A DNA stretch of 64,000 bases, taken from Wenzhouxiangella sp. AB-CW3 (GTDB lineage Bacteria > Pseudomonadota > Gammaproteobacteria > Xanthomonadales > Wenzhouxiangellaceae). Below are positions 43,338 through 52,511 of this stretch, piece after piece (within the stretch, counting starts at the first letter, position 1; the number at the start of each line of letters is the position of its first letter). The stretch is taken from the NCBI RefSeq assembly GCF_014725735.1, contig NZ_CP061368.1:2929225-2993224 (forward strand), given 5' to 3'. A program made the position numbers and the translations under genes. The notes beneath the pieces are model-generated. The model saw nothing but the letters and a program-made list of their open reading frames with translations. It was not told the origin of the DNA and searched no databases.

Positions 43338-45248
43338 ATGAACGACAAGACCCGGGACAAGAGTCCGAAAACACCCGAAACCGACATACAGGATTCCGGC
43401 CGACGCCGCTTTCTCGGTGTGACCGCCACCGTCGGTGCGCTGGGCATGGCCGGTGCCGGCAGCGCCGGGCTGCTGCTTGGCGGCACCCGCACCGCCGAGG
43501 CACGCAACTCCGGTTCGACGCAGGACTACAATGTTCCGCTGGGCGAACTGGACGAATACTACGGCTTCTGGTCCGGAGGACACTCCGGTGAAGTGCGTGT
43601 ATTCGGTGTGCCCTCCATGCGCGAGATCATGCGCATCCCGATCTTCAATCACTGCTCGGCTTCGGGCTGGGGCACGACCAACGAATCCAAGCGCATCATG
43701 GGCGACTCGCATCGCTTCCCCAACGGTGATGCCCACCACCCCCACGTCAGCTATACCGACGGCAGCCACGACGGCAAGTACCTGTTCATCAACGACAAGG
43801 CCAATACCCGTGTGGCGCGCATCCGTCTCGACATCTTCAAGTGCGACAAGATGACGACCGTACCCAATGCCCAGGCTATTCACGGACTCAGGCTGCAGAA
43901 GGTGCCCAAGACCAACTACGTCTTCTGCAATTCCGAATACATCACGCCCAAGCCCAACGATGGCCGCCACCTCGACAACCCCGAGGAATACTGGACGGTG
44001 TGGAGCGCAATCGACGCCGAGACCATGGAAGTGGCCTGGCAGGTACTGGTCGACGGCAACCTAGACAATATGGATGCCGACTACACCGGCAAGTACGCCG
44101 CCTCGACCTGCTACAACTCCGAGCGCGCCGTGCACCAGGCCGACATGATGGCACCCGAACGCGACTGGGTGGTGATCTTCAATATCGAGCGCATCGAGGA
44201 AGCCGTGCGCAACGGCGACTACATGACCTTTGAAGGCGACACCCCGGTGGTCGACGGTCGCAAGGGCTCGGCGGTGACCCGCTACGTGCCCATCCCCAAG
44301 AGCCCGCACGGGCTCAATACGTCCACCGACGGCAAGTACTTCATCGCCGCCGGCAAGCTCTCGCCGACGGTCAGCATGATCGAAATCGATCGTCTTGACG
44401 CACTGTTTGCCGATGAGCTCGATGACCCGCGCGACGTTATCGCCGCCGAACCGGAGCTGGGTCTGGGCCCGCTGCACACCACCTATGATGGACGCGGCAA
44501 CGCCTACACCACGCTCTACCTCGACAGCCAGATCGTCAAGTGGGACATGGAAAAGGCAGTGCGCAACTGGCAGGGCGAGGACGTCGACTACATCATCCAG
44601 AAGCTCGACGTGCATTACCAGCCAGGCCACAACCACGCCACCCTGGCCGAGTCCAAGGATGCCGACGGCAAGTGGTTGTTCTCGCTCAACAAGCATTCCA
44701 AGGACCGCTTCCTGCCGGTCGGGCCGCTGCATGCCGAGAACGACCAGATGATCGACATCTCCGGCGAGGAGATGAAGCTGGTGCACGACACGCCCACCTT
44801 CGCTGAGCCGCATGATGCGGTGATCGTGCGTCGCGACCAGATCAACACCTCCCAGATCTACAGCCGCGACGATCCCACCTTCGCCGAGACCATCGCCATG
44901 GCCGAGGCCGACGGCGTCGATGTCGAGCGCGACAACAAGATCATCCGCGACGGCAACAAGGTCCGCGTCTACATGACCTCGGTCGCTCCGACATTCGGCA
45001 TGGAAGAGTTCAAGGTCAAGCAGGGTGACGAAGTCACCGTCGTGGTCACCAACCTCGACCGCGTCGAGGATCTCACCCACGGCTTCTGCATGACCGACCA
45101 CGGCATCAGCTTCGAGCTCAGTCCGCAGCAGACCGCCTCGGCCACCTTCGTTGCCGACAAGCCGGGCGTGTACTGGTACTACTGCAACTGGTTCTGCCAT
45201 GCCCTGCACATGGAAATGGGCGGGCGCATGCTGGTAGAACCGGCGTAA
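43338..45248 (+). CDS. nosZ: Nitrous-oxide reductase NosZ (clade I, Tat-exported)
   Basis: NosZ reduces N2O to N2 in the periplasm, using a four-copper CuZ centre and a CuA centre. The 636-residue precursor has a twin-arginine signal (SGRRRFLGVTATVG), the histidine-rich CuZ ligands of the seven-bladed propeller (GDAHHPHVSY, SPHGLNTS, GHNHATLAES and others) and the C-terminal cupredoxin CuA site in YWYYCNWFCHALHMEM. The Tat signal puts it in clade I, typical of complete denitrifiers. AGGAGAGG precedes ATG 43338. Confidence 0.98.
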   Translation: MNDKTRDKSPKTPETDIQDSGRRRFLGVTATVGALGMAGAGSAGLLLGGTRTAEARNSGSTQDYNVPLGELDEYYGFWSGGHSGEVRVFGVPSMREIMRIPIFNHCSASGWGTTNESKRIMGDSHRFPNGDAHHPHVSYTDGSHDGKYLFINDKANTRVARIRLDIFKCDKMTTVPNAQAIHGLRLQKVPKTNYVFCNSEYITPKPNDGRHLDNPEEYWTVWSAIDAETMEVAWQVLVDGNLDNMDADYTGKYAASTCYNSERAVHQADMMAPERDWVVIFNIERIEEAVRNGDYMTFEGDTPVVDGRKGSAVTRYVPIPKSPHGLNTSTDGKYFIAAGKLSPTVSMIEIDRLDALFADELDDPRDVIAAEPELGLGPLHTTYDGRGNAYTTLYLDSQIVKWDMEKAVRNWQGEDVDYIIQKLDVHYQPGHNHATLAESKDADGKWLFSLNKHSKDRFLPVGPLHAENDQMIDISGEEMKLVHDTPTFAEPHDAVIVRRDQINTSQIYSRDDPTFAETIAMAEADGVDVERDNKIIRDGNKVRVYMTSVAPTFGMEEFKVKQGDEVTVVVTNLDRVEDLTHGFCMTDHGISFELSPQQTASATFVADKPGVYWYYCNWFCHALHMEMGGRMLVEPA

Positions 45249-45277
45249 ACTCGAACGGTCTCATGGACCAACCACGC

Positions 45278-45301
45278 GGGGCGGCGGACTTCCGCCGCCC
45301 C
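45278..45301. other. Strong GC hairpin between nosZ and nosD
   Basis: GGGGCGGCGG (45278-45287) pairs perfectly with CCGCCGCCCC (45292-45301) around an ACTT loop. No T-run follows on the plus strand, so it is not a classical terminator. It could slow or reduce read-through, or protect the nosZ mRNA 3' end, lowering nosDFYL relative to nosZ. Confidence 0.6.
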
Positions 45302-45321
45302 GTCTCGATTCAAAGGCATCA

Positions 45322-46605
45322 ATGAAGACATTTCTGACCATCCTGCTGTTGCTGTCCACACCCTCCCTGCTTGCCGCGACGATTGCCGTGGAGCCGGGTG
45401 AGCTGGAACAGGCGCTGGAAGATGCCCCGGACGGCGCCACGCTGGAGCTGCAGCCCGGCATTCACGAGGGCAACTTCCGCATCACCCGCCCGCTCGTCCT
45501 GCGCGGAACCGACGATGCCACCATCGATGGTGGCGGTCAGGGTCACCTGCTGTGGATCGACGCACCGGATGTCACCGTCGAGGGCGTGCACCTGAGAAAC
45601 GGCGGCGTCAACCTGACTGACATGGATTCAGCCATCTACACCACGCGCAATGCCACAGGCGTCAAGCTCATCGGCAACCGCATCGAGGCACGCGGCTTCG
45701 GCATCTGGCTGCATGGCAGCAACGAGACTCTCGTGGAAGGCAACCGCATCAGCGGTGACATCACCCTGCGTCACCAGGACCGCGGCAACGGCATCCACCT
45801 GTTCAATACCCGCCACAGCCTGATCAGGAACAATGTGGTCTGGGAGACACGCGACGGCATTTACATCGATTTCTCTCACAACAATCGCCTCGAGGGCAAC
45901 CACCTGCACACCCAGCGCTACGGGGTGCATTACATGAATTCCAACGACAACGAGGTTGTCGGCAACCGCACCTGGAACAACCGCGCCGGCTTTGCTCTGA
46001 TGCAGTCGCGCCGGCTGGTCATTGCCGGCAACCACGCCGAGGGCGACGAGGGCTACGGCTTTCTGATCAACGACCTGCAGGATTCCGACATTACCGACAA
46101 CACCGCCACTGCCATCACCGCCAGCACCAACCCGCGCACCGGTACACCCATCCGCGGTTCCGAAGGCAAGGCGATGTTCATCTACAACTCGCAGTTCAAC
46201 ACCATCCGCCGCAATCATCTCGAGCGCACCGACATCGGCATTCACCTCACCGCCGGCTCGGAGAACAACAAGATCCACGAGAATGCGCTGATCAACAACC
46301 GCAGCCAGGTCATGTACGTGGCCACCCGCGACCAGGAGTGGTCGATCGACGGGCGCGGCAACTACTGGAGCGACTACATGGGCTGGGACCTGGCCGGCGA
46401 CGGCATCGGCGATGTGCCGCACGAACCCAATGACGCGGTCGACCGCCTGTTCTGGACCTACCCCATGGCGCGCATCCTGATGAACAGCCCGGCCGTGCAA
46501 CTGCTGCGCTGGGTCCAGCGTGAATTTCCGGTGCTGCGCCCCTCCGGTGTCCGGGACTCGGCTCCGCTGATGCGCCCCATGGCCCAGCAGGAGCCGACAA
46601 CATGA
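45322..46605 (+). CDS. nosD: Periplasmic copper-site maturation protein NosD
   Basis: NosD is a periplasmic beta-helix protein that works with NosF and NosY to load copper/sulfide into CuZ. The 427-residue product has a signal peptide (MKTFLTILLLLSTPSLLA), then repeated parallel beta-helix (CASH-type) coils such as NRIEARGFGIWLHGSNETLV and NDNEVVGNRTWNNRAGFALM, and the family end GNYWSDYMGWDLAGDGIGD. Its stop overlaps the nosF start (ATGA at 46602-46605). Confidence 0.95.
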   Translation: MKTFLTILLLLSTPSLLAATIAVEPGELEQALEDAPDGATLELQPGIHEGNFRITRPLVLRGTDDATIDGGGQGHLLWIDAPDVTVEGVHLRNGGVNLTDMDSAIYTTRNATGVKLIGNRIEARGFGIWLHGSNETLVEGNRISGDITLRHQDRGNGIHLFNTRHSLIRNNVVWETRDGIYIDFSHNNRLEGNHLHTQRYGVHYMNSNDNEVVGNRTWNNRAGFALMQSRRLVIAGNHAEGDEGYGFLINDLQDSDITDNTATAITASTNPRTGTPIRGSEGKAMFIYNSQFNTIRRNHLERTDIGIHLTAGSENNKIHENALINNRSQVMYVATRDQEWSIDGRGNYWSDYMGWDLAGDGIGDVPHEPNDAVDRLFWTYPMARILMNSPAVQLLRWVQREFPVLRPSGVRDSAPLMRPMAQQEPTT

Positions 46606-47534
46606 CCAGCGTGGTTCGCCTGGAGAACGTCAGCCGCCACTTCGGCAAGGTCCGGGCCGTGGTCGACCTGAACCTGGAAGTAGCCGCCGGAGAAGTGCTC
46701 GGCCTGCTCGGCCACAATGGTGCCGGCAAGTCCACCACCATGAAGATGATCCTGGGCGTGCTCGCCCCGAGTGCCGGCCAGGTGCAGGTGCTCGGCGAGA
46801 ACCCGCGCGGTCGCGCCGCCGGGCATCTCAGGCTACAGCTCGGCTACCTGCCCGAGAACGTGAGTTTCTACGACAACCTCTCCGGTCGAGAGGTGCTGCG
46901 TTACTTCGCCCGCTTGAAGCGCATCGAGGTCAAACTGGCCGATCAGCTGCTTGAACGGGTGGGGCTGGGCGATGCGGCCGACCGGCGCGTGCGCACCTAT
47001 TCCAAGGGCATGCGCCAGCGTCTGGGCCTGGCCCAGGCGCTGCTTGGCGCTCCGAAGCTGCTACTGCTCGACGAACCCACCGTCGGCCTGGACCCCATCG
47101 CCACGCGCGATGTCTACGACATGATCGACGAGCTCCGCGAAACCGGCACCAGCGTGATCCTGAGCTCGCACGTACTGGCCGGTGTCGAGAAGCACCTGGA
47201 CCGCGTCGCCATTCTCGCCCACGGCCGCCTGCAGGCCGACGGCACGATCGATGCGTTGCGCGCACAGGCCGATCTGCCGCTACGCGTTCGTGCACGCACC
47301 ACATCGCTCAATGGACAGATCAACGAGCGCCTGGCCGGGCTGGGCCTGACCGCTCGTGAAGTACGAGATGACCTGATCGAGTTCGATGCACCCGCCAGCC
47401 GCAAGCTGGAGATCATGCGGGCCTTGCTGGCCGAGGAGGAGGTCAGCGACGTCCATGTCGACGCCCCCAGCCTGGAGTCGCTCTACACTCACTTCAATCG
47501 CCTGGCCGACGCCCCGGAGGATGCCAATGCGTGA
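46602..47534 (+). CDS. nosF: ABC transporter ATPase NosF
   Basis: NosF is the ATPase of the NosDFY maturation system, which energises NosY. The 310-residue product has Walker A GHNGAGKST, the Q-loop LGYLPENVSFYDNLSGREVL, the ABC signature YSKGMRQRLGLAQALLG, Walker B LLLLDEPTVGLDP and the H-loop SSHVLAG. The start overlaps nosD, and the end overlaps nosY by 8 bases, so the subunits are translationally coupled. Confidence 0.96.
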   Translation: MTSVVRLENVSRHFGKVRAVVDLNLEVAAGEVLGLLGHNGAGKSTTMKMILGVLAPSAGQVQVLGENPRGRAAGHLRLQLGYLPENVSFYDNLSGREVLRYFARLKRIEVKLADQLLERVGLGDAADRRVRTYSKGMRQRLGLAQALLGAPKLLLLDEPTVGLDPIATRDVYDMIDELRETGTSVILSSHVLAGVEKHLDRVAILAHGRLQADGTIDALRAQADLPLRVRARTTSLNGQINERLAGLGLTAREVRDDLIEFDAPASRKLEIMRALLAEEEVSDVHVDAPSLESLYTHFNRLADAPEDANA

Positions 47535-48357
47535 GATCGCCATTGTCGCCGCCAAGGAGTTCCGTGACGGGCTGAGGAACCGCTGGGTGCTGGCCACCAC
47601 GCTGGCCTTTGCCGTGCTCGCCATCGCCCTGGCCTGGTTCGGCGCGGCCGCAGCCGGCCAGATCGGTTTTACCCGCATTTCCACCACCATCGTCAGCCTG
47701 GCCAGCCTGGCGGTGTTCCTGATCCCGCTGATCGCCCTGATGATGGCCTACGACAGCATTGTCGGCGAGGACGAGAAAGGCACCCTGTTGCTGCTGATGG
47801 CCTATCCCATCAGCCGGGTCGGACTGCTGGCCGGCAAGTTCCTGGGCCATGCCGGTATGCTGGCACTGTCCACGGCACTGGGCTTCGGCATTGCCGCGGC
47901 CGTGATCGGCCTGGTGGCCGAGGAAGCCGCCTTCGCCGACCTGCTTGGCCCGTTCAGCCTGTTCATTGGCAGCGCCATATTGCTGGGCTGGGCCTTTCTG
48001 GCCCTGGCCTACCTGATCAGCACCATCACGCGCGAAAAGGCACGCGCGGCCGGCCTCGCGCTGCTGGCCTGGTTTTTGTTCGTGCTGATTTACGATCTGG
48101 CCCTGCTCGGCGTGCTGGTGGGCACCGAGGGTCGGGTCGACCAGGGCCTGTTCCAGGTGCTGTTGCTGATCAACCCCACCGACGTGTTCCGGCTGGTCAA
48201 CCTGACCGGCTTCGAAGAAGCCGCGGCTGCATCCGGCATGCTCTCGGTGGTCGCCGAACAGGGCTTTTCGGTCGGCCGCCTGATGGGCATACTGGCGGCA
48301 TGGACCGTGCTGCCGCTGGCCCTGGCCGCCGCCCTGTTCGCCGCCCGGCGACACTGA
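47527..48357 (+). CDS. nosY: ABC transporter permease NosY
   Basis: The 276-residue inner-membrane protein has six predicted helices and the ABC-2 permease layout, starting MREIAIVAAKEFRDGLRNRW and carrying the coupling-region motif AYDSIVGEDEKGTLLLLMAYPISR (read in parts). It is the membrane subunit of NosDFY. ATG 47527 overlaps the nosF end; the same frame is open upstream inside nosF, but that would add residues foreign to the family. Confidence 0.94.
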   Translation: MREIAIVAAKEFRDGLRNRWVLATTLAFAVLAIALAWFGAAAAGQIGFTRISTTIVSLASLAVFLIPLIALMMAYDSIVGEDEKGTLLLLMAYPISRVGLLAGKFLGHAGMLALSTALGFGIAAAVIGLVAEEAAFADLLGPFSLFIGSAILLGWAFLALAYLISTITREKARAAGLALLAWFLFVLIYDLALLGVLVGTEGRVDQGLFQVLLLINPTDVFRLVNLTGFEEAAAASGMLSVVAEQGFSVGRLMGILAAWTVLPLALAAALFAARRH

Positions 48358-48382
48358 CTGGACAACGGAGAAGGCAAGCGCA

Positions 48383-48892
48383 ATGACGACTCGACGACAG
48401 ATCCTGCAGATGCTGGCCCTGCTGCCGGCCGCCGGCCTGATCGGCTGCGGCCAGCAGGCCGAGGTCGGTCACGACCACTGCCGAGTGCTCACCCTGACCG
48501 ACGAACACGAGTGCACGCTGTGCGGCATGACCATCGTGCGCTTCCCCGGACCCAAGGGCCAGGCCTGCCTGAGAGACGGCGAGATGCTGCCGTTCTGCTC
48601 CACCGGCGATCTGATTTCCTGGGCCTGGCAACCCGAATCGGCCCCGGCCATCGCCGCACTCTTCATGCACGACCTGTCGCTGACCGGCTGGGACGATCCA
48701 TCCGACGAACACTGGGTCCGAGCCACCGAGGCCTGGTTCGTGCTCGGCCACGACCAGCGCGGCGCTATGGGCCATGCACCCGCCCCGTTTTCGGTGAAAC
48801 AGAATGCCGAAACCTTTGCCGGACAACACGGCGGCCGGATCTACACCTGGGACGAACTGGACTGGGACATCATGCGCGAGCACCGCGGCTGA
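48383..48892 (+). CDS. nosL: Copper chaperone lipoprotein NosL
   Basis: NosL is an outer-membrane- or periplasm-facing lipoprotein that supplies Cu(I) to NosZ maturation. The 169-residue product has the lipobox LIGC (C22) and the copper-binding CTLCGM motif (C44, C47, M49) within HECTLCGMTIVRF, then the family FCSTGDLISW segment. GGAGAAGG lies just upstream of ATG 48383. Confidence 0.95.
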   Translation: MTTRRQILQMLALLPAAGLIGCGQQAEVGHDHCRVLTLTDEHECTLCGMTIVRFPGPKGQACLRDGEMLPFCSTGDLISWAWQPESAPAIAALFMHDLSLTGWDDPSDEHWVRATEAWFVLGHDQRGAMGHAPAPFSVKQNAETFAGQHGGRIYTWDELDWDIMREHRG

Positions 48893-48922
48893 TCCCGGGC
48901 CTCACATCAAGGAGAATGGACA

Positions 48923-49126
48923 ATGGGAATCGGAAACATCGGAATCTGGCAGCTGCTCGTGGTGCTGCTTATCGTCCTGCTGATCTTCGGCAGCGGCAAG
49001 ATCAAGAACCTGGGCAAGGATCTCGGTGGCGCGTTCAAGGGCTTCAGAAGCGCAATGAACGAGGTGGAGGAAGCCGATCGGGAAATCCGTGGCTCCAAGA
49101 ACACGGACCCCGGCAAGACCGACTGA
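48923..49126 (+). CDS. tatA: Sec-independent translocase component TatA/TatE
   Basis: The 67-residue product has the TatA layout: short periplasmic start, one membrane helix ([20 protein letters not shown]), an amphipathic helix ([20 protein letters not shown]) and a charged tail. It follows nosL by 30 bases with AAGGAG ahead of the ATG. In Pseudomonas stutzeri a tatE gene also ends the nos cluster, so this copy probably assists export of the Tat-dependent NosZ; the symbol tatE would be equally apt. Confidence 0.93.
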   Translation: MGIGNIGIWQLLVVLLIVLLIFGSGKIKNLGKDLGGAFKGFRSAMNEVEEADREIRGSKNTDPGKTD

Positions 49127-49132
49127 CGAACG

Positions 49133-51343
49133 TCAGTCCGTGCCGCCCTGCGGCTGCACCGGCCTGTATCGTTCGAGCAGATCAGCCAGCGGCATGGGGC
49201 GATCGAAGTAGTACCCCTGCAGCAGGTGGCAACCCATGGCGGCGAGCGCCCGAGCATGCTCGGCAGTCTCCACTCCTTCGGCCACCACTTCCAGGCCCAG
49301 TGCCTGCGCCATCTTGACCAGTGCCTCGACCAGCGCATACTGTGACCTGTCTTCCAGCATGCTGGCCACAAAAGCCCCATCGACCTTGATCTGGGTGACG
49401 GGGAAATTCCTGAGGTAGGTGACTGACGAATAGCCGGTGCCGAAATCATCGATCGACAGGCGCACGCCACCCTTGTGCAACCATCGCAGCAACTGGTGCT
49501 GCCGATCGCGGTCAGGCATGAGCAGCGATTCGGTCAGCTCGACCGTCAGGTACTTGGGCTCGAACGCTTCTTCCTCAAGAATTTCCAGCCATCGTCGCAC
49601 TATCTTGTAGTCGTTGAACTCGCGCGGTGAACGATTGATCGAGAGCGTGATGTCCAACCCCTCGGCCCGCATTCTCCGGCCATCAATGCATCCCTGCTTC
49701 AGCACCATCAGCCCCAGATCGCGGATGACCCCGGTCCTCTCGGCCACGGGAATGAAATCGGCCGGGCTGAGCAGGCCTTTCTCGGGGTGCTGCCAGCGTA
49801 CCAGGGCCTCGACCGAGCGCAGCGAACCATCCGTGGCATCGACCAGCGGCTGGTAATACACCTCGAACTGATCGTCGGCCAGTCCACGCTGAATCTCTCG
49901 ATGCAGCAGCAAGTGGGTTTCCGACTGGTGACGCAACGACTCGTTGAAAAAGTAGGACGTGGCTCGGCCGGCCGACTTGGCCGCGTACATCGCCAGATCG
50001 GCGTGCTTGAGCAGGTCGGTGGTCGTGGTGCCATCATCCGGATAAACGGCAATGCCAACCGAGCCGCCGATGCTGACTTCGTGGCCGGCGACCTCAGTGG
50101 GTGGCTGCAGGGCGGCGAGCACCTGGTCGGCGGCCAGTTCGGCGTCGACGGGATCGCCCAACCCCCTGATCAGGACAACGAATTCGTCACCACCAAGGCG
50201 CGCCACCATGTCTTCGGCGCGAACCGCCGCGACAATGCGCTGACTGCAGGCCTGCAACAACTCATCGCCGGCCTCGTGGCCCAGAGAGTCGTTGATCTCC
50301 TTGAAATGATCGAGATCGAGAAACATCAGCGCAAAGCGCAGATCCTGCTGTCGGCAACGGCGAATTTCGGCGGTCAGATGCTGGGTGAAAAACTGGCGGT
50401 TGGGCAGGCCGGTCAGCCCGTCGTAGCGTGCCTGGTGACTGATGGTCGAGAATGCACGGCGCAAGCGAATATGGCTGATCAGCAAACCGTGCATCAACAA
50501 TGTCGCGGTCAACGCAAGCATTACTCCAAGCAGCCAGCGACCCGAATAGGTCCCCAGAGGCTCCTCCCAGGACAGCGAATCCGGCATTGCAGCCAGACGC
50601 CACTGCCCCACCGGCAGGTCTACCGGCATCATGACCGGATCGAGTTCCCAGACTCGATCCAGCCCCACAATGGCTTCTCCTTCCAGGCCCGTTCCATCCA
50701 CGCCGCGCAAAGCCACCGACCACTGGTCGTCGTCAAGCAGCCCGGCATCTGCAAACAGAGCTTCGTGATCGATCACCTGGGAAACAATGCCCCACAGTTC
50801 ATCACTGCGGTGCAGGTAGACCGGCACTCTTGCAATCAGGGCCTGTCCCCCCTGGACAAGATCGACCGGACCGCTGATGAGTATATCGCCAGCCTCCAGC
50901 GCCGCCTCGATCGAGCCAAGCTGTTCGGGGTTGTCCCGGTAGTCCAGACCCAGTGCCGCCTCGTTGCCGGCCAGCGGGTACACATGGCGGACGACCAGGT
51001 CCGGCGCCACGGCCACATGGCGAGTGTGCAAGTCATCGGTCAGGACTTCCTCGGCCAGACGCTTGACGCGCTCGGGGTCAATCACCGAATCGACGGCCAG
51101 CTCGGCGCGCAATACACGCATGGCCATCAGGTTGGCACCGAGATGCCCCTCGATACGCGCTCGCAGGGTGGCCAGTTCCTGCAGGGCGTGGAACCGCTTC
51201 ATCTCGGCGTCGGCCACCTGCACGGACTGGATATGACGGGCCACAAGCCCCATGCACAGCGCGAACAGTGCCACTGCGAACAGCGCATTCCCGGCCACCT
51301 TCATCGGTTTCGAAACCCGGCCGTCATCTTGAACAATGCCCAC
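49133..51343 (-). CDS. CHASE-GGDEF-EAL c-di-GMP turnover protein
   Basis: The 736-residue inner-membrane protein has a membrane helix (about 17-37), a periplasmic CHASE-type sensor domain, a second helix (about 270-292), then a GGDEF domain (intact GGDEF near 388, with the inhibitory I-site RAED five residues upstream) and an EAL domain (EALVRW near 511, with SINRS, ELTES, DDFGTGY, KVDGAF, AEGVET, QGYYF). Both catalytic motifs look intact, so it could make or degrade c-di-GMP. GTG 51343 is chosen; ATG 51304 would still keep the first helix. Confidence 0.92.
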   Translation of the reverse strand: MGIVQDDGRVSKPMKVAGNALFAVALFALCMGLVARHIQSVQVADAEMKRFHALQELATLRARIEGHLGANLMAMRVLRAELAVDSVIDPERVKRLAEEVLTDDLHTRHVAVAPDLVVRHVYPLAGNEAALGLDYRDNPEQLGSIEAALEAGDILISGPVDLVQGGQALIARVPVYLHRSDELWGIVSQVIDHEALFADAGLLDDDQWSVALRGVDGTGLEGEAIVGLDRVWELDPVMMPVDLPVGQWRLAAMPDSLSWEEPLGTYSGRWLLGVMLALTATLLMHGLLISHIRLRRAFSTISHQARYDGLTGLPNRQFFTQHLTAEIRRCRQQDLRFALMFLDLDHFKEINDSLGHEAGDELLQACSQRIVAAVRAEDMVARLGGDEFVVLIRGLGDPVDAELAADQVLAALQPPTEVAGHEVSIGGSVGIAVYPDDGTTTTDLLKHADLAMYAAKSAGRATSYFFNESLRHQSETHLLLHREIQRGLADDQFEVYYQPLVDATDGSLRSVEALVRWQHPEKGLLSPADFIPVAERTGVIRDLGLMVLKQGCIDGRRMRAEGLDITLSINRSPREFNDYKIVRRWLEILEEEAFEPKYLTVELTESLLMPDRDRQHQLLRWLHKGGVRLSIDDFGTGYSSVTYLRNFPVTQIKVDGAFVASMLEDRSQYALVEALVKMAQALGLEVVAEGVETAEHARALAAMGCHLLQGYYFDRPMPLADLLERYRPVQPQGGTD

Positions 51344-51409
51344 CCCTCGATCTCGATCCTGCCGAAAACGGGCAGGAAACGCTGTCCATCCTACACCAGG
51401 CCGTCAGCA

Positions 51410-51931
51410 CTAGAACGGCCCCAGTTCACGGACGCTGTCGATCAATTCCTCCCGGTCCACTTCGGGCAGCTGCCGGTTCCAGCGCACGATCAGGTGCGCA
51501 TGATCGCCGATGCGGCGATACCCGCAGCGCTGGAGAATCGACCATGAACGCTCGTCGCCACAATACCCGAACGTTCCCACCGACTCATCAGCAAAGCGGG
51601 CTTCGCTGTAGCGTACCGTCTGCAGCATCAGCCCGTCGGACTCGGCCAGCGCGGCCTGTTGGTGTGCACCCAGCCGTCGCAGCACCTCGCCATCGGTTGC
51701 GGCGCCGCCGATCAACATGGCGTTTCGATGTGGCAGGTAATTGACGTAGAACGCGGGCCACCAGCAGCCCGTCTCGCCGGCGACAAACGCAATCACATGA
51801 TGTCCGTGAGGCGGAACATCCATGTTGTACTTTCGCCTCAGCACGGCCGCGGCCAGCCGGCTGGCATCGGCCACTTCGGTGATGGTCACGAACCCGTCCA
51901 GGCGCGAATCCAGCTGAAATGAATGGGTCAT
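51410..51931 (-). CDS. Conserved hypothetical protein, possibly GNAT-like
   Basis: I do not recognise the family. The product from ATG 51931 is 173 residues (MTHSFQLDSRLDGFVTI...), with a beta-rich middle (HHVIAFVAGETGCWWPAFYV, NAMLIGGAATDGEVL) and a C-terminal stretch GYCGDERSWSILQRCGYRRI that looks somewhat like the end of a GNAT acetyltransferase. Upstream in-frame ATG codons reach 51988. No Shine-Dalgarno decides the start. It is divergent from the MAPEG gene. Confidence 0.65.
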   Translation of the reverse strand: MTHSFQLDSRLDGFVTITEVADASRLAAAVLRRKYNMDVPPHGHHVIAFVAGETGCWWPAFYVNYLPHRNAMLIGGAATDGEVLRRLGAHQQAALAESDGLMLQTVRYSEARFADESVGTFGYCGDERSWSILQRCGYRRIGDHAHLIVRWNRQLPEVDREELIDSVRELGPF

Positions 51932-52049
51932 CAGTTGATTGCCATGGCTGAGCAAAGCAAATTCTAACCCGGGCATGGCCATTGGCACTGTCTTCCATGC
52001 CGGCCATGCCGTATGCTTGCTTCAATTCTGGACACGGAGCATTCCACCC

Positions 52050-52424
52050 ATGACCGTTGCTTTCTGGTGTGTGCTGATCGCCGCCCTGTTTCCCTTCGTC
52101 CTGGCCGGCATTGCCAAGGCCGGCGACCGCAGTTTCAACAACCGCCGACCGCGAGAATGGTATGAAACGGTCACCGGATACCGCAAGCGGGCCTGGTGGG
52201 CGCAACAGAACAGCCTCGAAGCGTTTCCACTATTTGCCGCCGCGGTCATCATCGCCCACCTTGCCGGAGCCGCACAGGCCACCATCGATACCATTGCCAT
52301 GATATTCGTTGCCGCGCGCATCGTCTATGCCGGCTGTTATCTGGCCGATGTCCACCTGGCCCGGTCACTGGCCTGGCTGGTAGGCCTGGGCGCCTGTGTC
52401 GCCTTGTTCATCGCGGCCGCCTGA
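52050..52424 (+). CDS. MAPEG-family membrane protein
   Basis: The 124-residue integral membrane protein has four predicted helices and the MAPEG pattern: NRRPREWYETVTGYRKRAWW and AQQNSLEAFPLFAAAVIIAH, then RIVYAGCYLADVHLARSLAW. Relatives include glutathione-dependent membrane enzymes, but many bacterial members have no assigned role. GGAG at 52036-52039 precedes ATG 52050 by 10 bases. Confidence 0.88.
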   Translation: MTVAFWCVLIAALFPFVLAGIAKAGDRSFNNRRPREWYETVTGYRKRAWWAQQNSLEAFPLFAAAVIIAHLAGAAQATIDTIAMIFVAARIVYAGCYLADVHLARSLAWLVGLGACVALFIAAA

Positions 52425-52511
52425 GCGGGCATTGACGGCCCGTCACCAGACCTCTACGCTATACGGTTTCGATGCCTTCCTTCGACTGATCAAATCCCAA
52501 GGAACCCATTC

